Origin: Mycobacterium vicinigordonae
Lineage (GTDB): Bacteria; Actinomycetota; Actinomycetes; Mycobacteriales; Mycobacteriaceae
Assembly: GCF_013466425.1 (NCBI RefSeq)
Contig: NZ_CP059165.1
Coordinates: 868,001-932,000, forward strand
Direction: 5' to 3'
DNA: 64,000 bases
Shown here piece after piece: positions 57,997 to 64,000 of the stretch (position 1 is the first letter of the stretch; the number at the start of each line of letters is the position of its first letter). The notes below the pieces were generated by a model. It was not told where the DNA came from. It saw only the letters and a list, made by a program, of their open reading frames with translations, and did no database searches. A program made the translations under genes and the position numbers.

Positions 57997-58515
57997 ATGT
58001 CCGGTCACACAGAAGATGCAGTAGCCGCCCGGGAACTGCTCCGGGATGCGTTCACCCGGCTGATCGAACACGTCGCCGAGCTCACCGAGGGCCTGACCGA
58101 TGAGGTTGCCGACTTCCGGCCGACACCCGAAGCGAACAGCATCGCGTGGCTGATCTGGCACAGCGCCCGGGTGCAGGACATCCAGCTGGCGCACATCGCC
58201 GGCATCAACCAGGCGTGGGACGAATGGGTGGACCGATTCGCTCTAGACCTGCCGCGCAACGACACCGGATACGGGCACAGCGCCGAGCAGGTCGCCAAGG
58301 TGCACGCTCCGGCCGGACTGCTGGCCGGTTACTACCGCGCCGTGCACCACCTCACTCTCGAGTACGTGGCGACGGTGACCGCCGACGAACTAGCCCGTGT
58401 CGTCGACACCAACTGGGATCCGCCGGTGACCGCCAGCGCACGCCTGATCAGCATCATCGACGACTGTGCGCAACACCTGGGCCAGGCCGCCTACCTGCGG
58501 GGTATGCGGGCGTAG
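57997..58515 (+). CDS. DinB/DUF664 family protein (Rv0443-like)
   Basis: 172 residues (Rv0443 171). Four-helix DinB fold with metal ligands visible as I-W-H-S-A-R, H-H-L-T-L-E and the late C-A-Q-H-L-G-Q-A-A-Y-L-R-G. Related mycothiol-dependent enzymes and DUF664 proteins use such a His site; the activity here is unknown. Short gaps to the VOC gene before (11 bases) and a membrane protein after (8 bases) suggest an operon. Confidence 0.9.
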   Translation: MSGHTEDAVAARELLRDAFTRLIEHVAELTEGLTDEVADFRPTPEANSIAWLIWHSARVQDIQLAHIAGINQAWDEWVDRFALDLPRNDTGYGHSAEQVAKVHAPAGLLAGYYRAVHHLTLEYVATVTADELARVVDTNWDPPVTASARLISIIDDCAQHLGQAAYLRGMRA

Positions 58516-58523
58516 GGGCGGCC

Positions 58524-59378
58524 GTGCGATTCCTGGCCGGGATCTTGCGGGCGTTGTGCTGGCTGCTGGCCACAGCGGCGCTCGCGGTTGCGGTGCCCGC
58601 GGCGTGGTTGCAGACCAACATCGTCGATGAGGATGGCTACTCAGCGCTGGCCGAGCGGGCGGCCGGCGACCCGGCGCTGCAGACTGCGATGGCGTCCGAG
58701 CTCACCACGCGGGCGACGGCGCTGATCAACCGGCACAGCTACCAGGTGGACAGTGCGACGGTGCACGGCGTCGCCGCCGCATTCACGGCCGGCGCGTCGT
58801 TTCCCCCGTTGTTCGCCCACACGAACCGGGCCGCGCATGCCTGGTTGTTCACCGCGCCGAAGTCCGGCGCAGAACAATGGATGGTTGACGTCGCCCCGAT
58901 GCTGCGGGAAACGTCGATCCAGCAGCTACTGAACTCCTACCACGTGCAGGTGCCCGACACGCTGCCGGTGCCAGTGACCGTCTCGGGGTCCGTGCACCAG
59001 GGCGAGTTGCATCGCGCCGCGGTGTGGGGTCCATGGGTCAGCATCGGCGCAACGGCCGGCTGCGTGGTGTTCGCACTGCTCGCCCTCGCGGTCGCGCGCA
59101 GCCGGGGCCGTGCGCTCACCGGACTCGGAGTATCGGCGCTGCTCGTCGGAGCGGCGGGATGGGCCGGCATCGAGGTCGGTCGCCGTTACCTGAACGAGCA
59201 GCTCAACCGGACGACGGGCGATATCCGCCGGATTGCCGATGTGATGGTCGGCCACGCTGAAGACAGCCTGCACTGGTGGCTGAACGTGACCCTGGCCGCC
59301 GGCGTCGCGTTGGTGGTGTTGGGTTTCGTCGTCGCGATGGTCGGCGGCCTGGTCGGGAAATCCAGACCGGCAAGCTGA
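58524..59378 (+). CDS. three-helix membrane protein
   Basis: 284 residues from GTG 58524 with GGGG upstream. A hydrophobic helix at about 8-29, a long extracytoplasmic part (about 30-170), then helices at 173-193, 203-222 and 253-276. The extracytoplasmic domain is helical with conserved-looking D-E-D-G-Y-S-A-L-A and E-Q-W-M-V-D-V-A-P. I do not recognise a family. The stop directly abuts the rskA stop on the other strand. Confidence 0.78.
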   Translation: MRFLAGILRALCWLLATAALAVAVPAAWLQTNIVDEDGYSALAERAAGDPALQTAMASELTTRATALINRHSYQVDSATVHGVAAAFTAGASFPPLFAHTNRAAHAWLFTAPKSGAEQWMVDVAPMLRETSIQQLLNSYHVQVPDTLPVPVTVSGSVHQGELHRAAVWGPWVSIGATAGCVVFALLALAVARSRGRALTGLGVSALLVGAAGWAGIEVGRRYLNEQLNRTTGDIRRIADVMVGHAEDSLHWWLNVTLAAGVALVVLGFVVAMVGGLVGKSRPAS

Positions 59379-60077
59379 TCAGCCCAGCGGCAGCTTCGCA
59401 AGCATCTTGCCCGTCGGCTCCGCAGATCCGCTGCCCGGCTCGATGGTGAACGCCAGCGCCGTCGCACCACCCAAGTCGTCCAGCGTGGTCTTGGTGGACG
59501 GTGACATCGTTTCGGCCCCCATCGTCCCCGCCGAAGTCGATCCGTTGGAGCCCATCAGCCACATTTGATAGACGGTGTCCGGCGCCGGCGGCGGCACGTT
59601 GTTCATCATTAGCACCGCCGCGTTGCGGTCGCGGGAGAACATCACGGTAGCCGTTCCGGTGGCCAGTGGGCCCGACACGGTGCGCATGTCGGGCGCGGCC
59701 ATGACCTGCTCGGCAACAGTCGGCGTGTACGCCGGCCTGGTCAGCACACCGAGGCCGAACGCGCCCAGTCCCACTACGATCGCCGCAGCAGCGGCGAAAA
59801 CCACGTTGCGCCAACGTGTTCGGTGCTTGGTGGCAGCCGGTACAGCCAGGGCCAGCACCGCTGTGCGTAGCTGATCCGGCGGTTCGACGGCGCTCGCCGA
59901 CGACAGTGCCGCCATGGTCTCGCGGACGGCGCGCACTTCGCCTTCGAAGGCGGCGGCAACCGGCGGCGGCGCGGCCGCCACCCGGGTCTCGATCTGGACT
60001 CGTTCGGCGTCGGAGACGGCGTTGAGTGCGTACACGGCCGCCAGCTCGAGCAGTTCGAAGTCGTCCGGGGTGGTCAT
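59379..60077 (-). CDS. rskA: anti-sigma-K factor
   Basis: 232 residues, same as H37Rv RskA. The cytoplasmic N-terminus ([13 protein letters not shown]) binds SigK. One membrane helix at residues 91-112 leads to an extracytoplasmic C-terminal domain with V-Y-Q-M-W-L and the [12 protein letters not shown] motif. Regulated proteolysis of RskA frees SigK. The ATG overlaps the sigK stop (ATGA). The frame is intact with no sign of the inactivating changes known in some M. bovis-group strains, though single residues were not compared. Confidence 0.96.
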   Translation of the reverse strand: MTTPDDFELLELAAVYALNAVSDAERVQIETRVAAAPPPVAAAFEGEVRAVRETMAALSSASAVEPPDQLRTAVLALAVPAATKHRTRWRNVVFAAAAAIVVGLGAFGLGVLTRPAYTPTVAEQVMAAPDMRTVSGPLATGTATVMFSRDRNAAVLMMNNVPPPAPDTVYQMWLMGSNGSTSAGTMGAETMSPSTKTTLDDLGGATALAFTIEPGSGSAEPTGKMLAKLPLG

Positions 60078-60634
60078 GACATGTCCAGGCAGCTACGCAG
60101 ACCGCGCAACGCGTCCCGCATGCGTGACTTGATCGTGGACAGGTTCGCGGCCAATAGCTGCGACACTTCGGCATAGGTGTGCCCGTCGTAGTAGGCCATC
60201 TCGATGCACTGGCGCTGAGCGTCGGTCAACGCGTCGAGACAGCGGACCAGCCGGCGGCGTTCGTCGCCCGCAATCGCCGAATCGGCCACAACATCGACGG
60301 CAGGTTCGAGATTGGTTGCTCCGTAACGGGATTCGCGTTGAGCGCTGGCTTGTTCGCTGCGCACCCTGTCGATAGCGCGCCGGTGTGTCATCGTCATCAG
60401 CCAGGCCAGCGCGGAACCCTTGGTGGAATCGAAAGCCGCAGCCGTCCGCCACACCTCGAGATAGATTTCCTGGGTGGTTTCCTCGCTGTAGCCGGCGTCG
60501 CGCAGCACCCTGGTCGCCAGTCCGTAGACCCGGCTTTTGGTTTGGTCGTAGAAGGCGGCGAATGCGGCCTGGTCGCCGCGGGCGATCCGGCCCAGCAGTG
60601 CGTCCAGGTCGCGCGGGTGCTGCAGTGCGGTCAT
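60074..60634 (-). CDS. sigK: ECF sigma factor K
   Basis: 186 residues (H37Rv 187). Sigma region 2 covers about 20-90 and region 4 about 125-180 (A-E-V-S-Q-L-L-A). Cys132 and Cys182 match the pair reported to form a redox-sensitive disulfide in M. tuberculosis SigK. SigK drives mpt70/mpt83 and its own neighbourhood. A TAGGCT box 8 bases before the ATG suggests an additional sigA-type leaderless promoter. Confidence 0.97.
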   Translation of the reverse strand: MTALQHPRDLDALLGRIARGDQAAFAAFYDQTKSRVYGLATRVLRDAGYSEETTQEIYLEVWRTAAAFDSTKGSALAWLMTMTHRRAIDRVRSEQASAQRESRYGATNLEPAVDVVADSAIAGDERRRLVRCLDALTDAQRQCIEMAYYDGHTYAEVSQLLAANLSTIKSRMRDALRGLRSCLDMS

Positions 60635-60642
60635 CGCTGGGT

Positions 60643-60648
60643 AGCCTA
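60643..60648 (-). promoter_or_regulatory. -10 box of leaderless sigK
   Basis: TAGGCT on the minus strand, 8 bases before the sigK ATG, in the 45-base gap after the Rv0446c-like gene. Confidence 0.5.
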
Positions 60649-60679
60649 ACGCCAGACAGCGCGCGGTCGGGTGAGCCGG

Positions 60680-61474
60680 TCATGGCCGGGATGCCGGTGT
60701 CGGCGGGTGTGGAACGAAATATGATGTGCGACTTTGATATTCGGCAAAGCCTGGTCGACCCCGCATGTACTTCTCGGTCAGCCGGGCGCCGCTGACGTCA
60801 ACCAGGAAGTAGGTCATCACCAACGGTGAGACCACAGTGGTCAGGGGTACCCAGCCGGTGACGGTGATCAGCCACACCCCCCACCACACGCAGGCGTCTC
60901 CGAAATAGTTCGGGTGCCGCGTCCAGGCCCATAGGCCGTGATCCAGGATCGTGCCCTTGTTCGCCGGGTCGGACTTGAACGCTTTCAACTGCCGATCGCC
61001 CACCGCCTCGAAACAGAAGCCGATCGACCAGACCACAACGCCGAATGCGCAGACGGGAAGCAACGGCTTGGGAGTTGGGCCCCTAACCGCGGACAGCTGC
61101 AGTGGAAAGGAGATGAACACGATCAGGAACCACTGCAGCAGAAAGACTCTGGTGATCACCGTCGCTGTCGAAGCGCTGCGCAGCAGGTCAGCGTAGCGGC
61201 GATCCTCGCCGCGGCCGAGCGTCTTGCGATGGATGTGCCAGCTGAGCCGCAAGCCCCAAATGGACACCAGCGCCAGCAACGTCCAGCGTCTGATCGGGTC
61301 GCCGTGTCCAAGCAGCGCCGCCACGGCAGCGACCAGGACAAAGCCCAGGCCCCAGGCGACGTCGACGACGTTGTAGCGGCCGACCCGGCGGGCTATCACA
61401 AAGGTGATCGAATGCAGAATGGCCACCGCCAGCGCCGCGGCCGCGGTGACGGGCAGGATGTCGAAGTCGCTCAC
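60680..61474 (-). CDS. DUF1295 membrane protein (Rv0446c-like)
   Basis: 264 residues (Rv0446c about 256). Several membrane helices and the DUF1295/steroid-reductase-like C-terminal pattern W-x-W-T-R-H-P-N-Y-F-G-D near residue 187, with L-x-E-K-Y-M-R-G-R-P near 240. The family includes NADPH-dependent reductases and fatty-acid modifying enzymes. GTG 61474 has GGAGG 7 bases upstream. It heads what is left of the SigK operon here and has a candidate SigK promoter at 61552. Confidence 0.92.
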   Translation of the reverse strand: MSDFDILPVTAAAALAVAILHSITFVIARRVGRYNVVDVAWGLGFVLVAAVAALLGHGDPIRRWTLLALVSIWGLRLSWHIHRKTLGRGEDRRYADLLRSASTATVITRVFLLQWFLIVFISFPLQLSAVRGPTPKPLLPVCAFGVVVWSIGFCFEAVGDRQLKAFKSDPANKGTILDHGLWAWTRHPNYFGDACVWWGVWLITVTGWVPLTTVVSPLVMTYFLVDVSGARLTEKYMRGRPGFAEYQSRTSYFVPHPPTPASRP

Positions 61475-61551
61475 CGTACACCTCCACGCTGCACCGGACC
61501 GCTGACGACCGCGCCGAATCCTAGGCGTGGGTCAATTGGTGCACACCGGGA

Positions 61552-61579
61552 ATTCGGAGTGCCCGGCCATCCGGATTGG
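61552..61579 (-). promoter_or_regulatory. candidate SigK-dependent promoter
   Basis: On the minus strand: CCAATC (61579-61574), 16 bases, CCGAAT (61557-61552). The M. tuberculosis SigK consensus is CCATCC-N16-17-CCGAAT, so the -10 is exact and the -35 matches at 4 of 6 positions. It lies 78 bases before the Rv0446c-like start. Confidence 0.7.
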
Positions 61580-61600
61580 CCGGCGGCCCGGACTGCCGGC

Positions 61601-64000
61601 TCAGCGTTCGCCGCTGAGCGCAAACGACCTGGTCTGCTGGTCCTCGCGCGGAAGCGCGGGGGTGCGCGCCGGCCGCGACCGCACTCGCAGCGGCCACCAG
61701 AACCAACGGCCCAGCAGGGCGGCGATCGACGGGGTCATGAACGCCCGCACGATCAGAGTGTCGAACAGCAGACCCAGCCCGATAGTGGTGCCCACCTGGC
61801 CGATCATCCGAGCGTCGCCAATGATCATCGAGGCCATAGTGAACGCGAAGACGAGGCCGGCGTTGGTCACGACCTTGCCGGTGCCGCCCATCGACCGGAT
61901 GATGCCGGTGTTCAGGCCGGCGTGTATCTCCTGTTTGAAACGGGACACCAACAGCAGGTTGTAGTCCGATCCCACCGCCAATAGCACGATGACCGACATC
62001 GCGATGACCAGCCAGTGCAGCGGGATGCCCAGGATGTGCTGCCAAACCAGTACCGACAGGCCGAAGGAGGCGCCCAGCGACAGCGCCACCGTGCCAACGA
62101 TCACCGATGCGGCGACGAAGGCACGGGTGATGATCAGCATGATGATGAAGATCAGGCAGAGCGAGGAGACGCCGGCGATTACCAGGTCCCATTTGGCGCC
62201 ATCGGAGATGTCCTTGAAGACGGCGCCCGTTCCGGCCAGGTAAATTTTGGCGTCCTCCAGCGGCGTGCCCTTGAGCGATTCCTCGGCGGCCGTCCGGATC
62301 TTGTCGATACTGGCGATGCCTTCGTCCGAGGCGGGGTCGCCGCGGTGCAGGATGATGAACCTGGCCGAGTGCCCATCGGCGGACAGGAAGTTCTTCATGG
62401 CGCGCTTGAAGTCGGCGTTTTTGAACACCTCGGGCGGCAGGTAGAACGAGTCGTCGTTCTTGGCGGCGTCGAACGCGTGGCCCATCGCGGTAGCGTTCTC
62501 GCTCATCTCGTCCATCTGGTCGAAGATTCCCGACATGGTGCTGTGCATCGTCAGCATCATGGTCCGCATGCTGACCATCGTGTCGATCATCGGCGGGAAG
62601 GTGGCGATCATCTGGGGCATCAGGGTGTCCAGCTGCTTGATGTCGCCAACCAGTACGTCCAGCTTTTCGGTCAGCTGGTCGATACCGTCCAGCGCGTCGA
62701 AGATTGACCGCAGTGTGAAGCAGACCGGAATGTCGAAACAGTGCTTCTCCCAATAGAAATACGCCCGGATCGGCCGGAAGAAGTCGTCGAAGTTGGCGAT
62801 CTTGTCGCGTAGGTCGTTGGTGATCTGCTGCATTTCCTCGGTGTCACCCACCATCTTGTGGGTGACACCGACGAGCTTGGTCATCAGCCCGTACATCTGT
62901 TGCATCAGGCCGATCGTCTTGGTCATCTCGTCAGCCTGTTTGAGCATGTCGTTCATCCGGTCGCGCTGGTACTTCATGGTCTGTACCTGGCCGGCGTTCT
63001 GCATGCTCATCTGGAATGGGATGGACGTGTGATCCATCGTTGTGCCGTCGGGCCTGGTGATCGCCTGGACACGGGAGATGCCCGGTACTCGGAAGATGCC
63101 CTTCGCCAGCTTGTCGAGTACCAGGAAGTCCGCCGGATTACGCATGTCGTGATCCGACTCGATCATCAGGATTTCCGGCTTCATGCGGGCCTGGGAGAAG
63201 TGGCGATCGGCGACGGCGAATCCCTGGTTGGCCGGGATGAAGGTGGGTAGGTAGGCGCGGTCGTCGTAACTGGGCTTGTACCCCGGCAGGGTGATCAGGC
63301 CGACGATGGCGATCGCCATGGTGACGGCCAGAATCGGCAGCGGCCAGCGCACCACCGCCGTGCCTATTCGACGCCAGCCGCGTACCGACAGCACCCGTTT
63401 GGGGTCGAACACTCCGAACTTGCCGGCGACCACCAGCACCGCCGGGCCCAGGGTCAGCGCGACGATGACCGCGACCAGCATGCCGACCGCACAGGGGATG
63501 CCCAGCGTCTGGAAATAGGGCATTCGGGCAAAGTGCAGGCAGAGCGTGGCACCGGCGATCGTCAGCCCTGACCCCAGAATGACGTGCGCGGTGCCGTGCC
63601 ACATGGTGTAGAAGGCTGTCTCGCGGTCCTCGCCCGCTTGGCGGGCTTCCTGATATCGGCCGATGATGAAGATGCCGTAGTCGGTCCCGGCGGCGATTGC
63701 CAGCGATGTGAGCAGGCTGACGGCAAACGTGGATAGTCCGATCAGCCCGCTGTGCCCGAGAAGGGCCACCGCCCCGCGCGCGATGCTCAACTCGATGCCG
63801 ACCGTGAGGAGCAGCAGGACCACGGTGAGGATGGAACGGTAGATGAAGATCAGCATCGTGAAGATCACCACGACGGTGGTGATGGTGATCTTCGCCATGG
63901 ATCTGTCGCCGCTTTCGTGCAGGTCTGCTGCCAGCGCCGATGCCCCGGTGACGTAGGCCTTGAGCCCGGGCGGCGCCTTGATGCCGTCCACGATCTTGCG
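61601..64000 (-). CDS. mmpL4: RND-type lipid/siderophore transporter MmpL4, 5' end outside window
   Basis: About 799 C-terminal residues of an expected 967 or so. Two RND membrane blocks are visible, each with the Asp-Tyr proton-relay pair: [12 protein letters not shown] in the first and [12 protein letters not shown] in the second. A long porter loop with coiled-coil-like Met-rich helices (about 62500-63000) lies between. MmpL4 exports mycobactin-type siderophores with MmpS4. The gene order after sigK and length of the C-terminus fit MmpL4; MmpL5 is very similar and cannot be excluded from sequence alone. Confidence 0.92.
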   Translation of the reverse strand, partial: RKIVDGIKAPPGLKAYVTGASALAADLHESGDRSMAKITITTVVVIFTMLIFIYRSILTVVLLLLTVGIELSIARGAVALLGHSGLIGLSTFAVSLLTSLAIAAGTDYGIFIIGRYQEARQAGEDRETAFYTMWHGTAHVILGSGLTIAGATLCLHFARMPYFQTLGIPCAVGMLVAVIVALTLGPAVLVVAGKFGVFDPKRVLSVRGWRRIGTAVVRWPLPILAVTMAIAIVGLITLPGYKPSYDDRAYLPTFIPANQGFAVADRHFSQARMKPEILMIESDHDMRNPADFLVLDKLAKGIFRVPGISRVQAITRPDGTTMDHTSIPFQMSMQNAGQVQTMKYQRDRMNDMLKQADEMTKTIGLMQQMYGLMTKLVGVTHKMVGDTEEMQQITNDLRDKIANFDDFFRPIRAYFYWEKHCFDIPVCFTLRSIFDALDGIDQLTEKLDVLVGDIKQLDTLMPQMIATFPPMIDTMVSMRTMMLTMHSTMSGIFDQMDEMSENATAMGHAFDAAKNDDSFYLPPEVFKNADFKRAMKNFLSADGHSARFIILHRGDPASDEGIASIDKIRTAAEESLKGTPLEDAKIYLAGTGAVFKDISDGAKWDLVIAGVSSLCLIFIIMLIITRAFVAASVIVGTVALSLGASFGLSVLVWQHILGIPLHWLVIAMSVIVLLAVGSDYNLLLVSRFKQEIHAGLNTGIIRSMGGTGKVVTNAGLVFAFTMASMIIGDARMIGQVGTTIGLGLLFDTLIVRAFMTPSIAALLGRWFWWPLRVRSRPARTPALPREDQQTRSFALSGER

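Overview
The window is high-GC actinobacterial DNA whose backbone follows, gene for gene, the Rv0406c to Rv0450c segment of Mycobacterium tuberculosis: fgd1-pta-ackA, pknG-glnH-glnX, mutT3, thiE/thiOSG, lpqL-lpqM, thiC-thiD, xthA, def, virR, sodC, pssA-psd, moeA2, groEL2, PPE10, sigK-rskA, mmpL4. PPE10 with MPTR repeats, SigK/RskA, F420 enzymes and the mycobacterial PknG system point to a slow-growing Mycobacterium close to, but not in, the tuberculosis complex. Species is not determinable by eye. Comparisons with H37Rv are from memory, not from a search.

Layout. 1-4.4 kb: end of a SAM methyltransferase, then a translationally coupled GNAT plus three luciferase-like flavin monooxygenases where H37Rv has pks6; the set resembles alkylated-cysteine salvage operons of Bacillus. 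4.4-9.4 kb: MBL hydrolase, fgd1, pta, ackA. 9.4-11.9 kb: inserted DUF1501/DUF1800 secreted pair. 12-16.6 kb: glnX-glnH-pknG. 16.7-20.8 kb: mutT3, thiE, and a TPP-riboswitch-led thiO-thiS-thiG-SGNH hydrolase operon. 20.8-27.1 kb: two tandem secreted four-Cys proteins, an lpqL duplication whose second copy has lost zinc ligands, and lpqM. 27-32.5 kb: small membrane proteins, a hydrolase, thiD, thiC with a second TPP riboswitch, then the Rv0424c/Rv0426c pair without ctpH. 32.6-38.4 kb: xthA, a C-terminally shortened GNAT, def, Rv0430, virR, sodC with a duplicated promoter region, a GCS2-type ligase and a LON-domain protein. 38.4-45.5 kb: CDC48-like AAA ATPase, pssA, psd, an inserted MFS gene, moeA2, SDR.

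45.5-52 kb is an accessory island between the Rv0439c and groEL2 orthologues: a truncated polyprenyl synthase, a DHA2 exporter, a cis-prenyltransferase, a LCM-family methyltransferase, then a CocE-like hydrolase divergent from a TetR regulator with a clear palindrome between them. It looks like a decayed or rebuilt terpenoid locus.

52-64 kb: two CIRCE elements (one overlapping the TetR stop codon), groEL2 with a strong terminator, Rv0441c, PPE10, an inserted D-aminoacylase and VOC protein, Rv0443, a membrane protein, rskA, sigK, Rv0446c with a candidate SigK promoter directly upstream, and the C-terminal part of mmpL4. The H37Rv genes ufaA1, Rv0448c and Rv0449c are absent here.

Most operons use ATGA or TGATG stop/start overlaps, and several genes have a TANNNT box only 6-8 nt before the start codon, suggesting leaderless transcripts. 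I saw no tRNA, rRNA, CRISPR array or insertion sequence.
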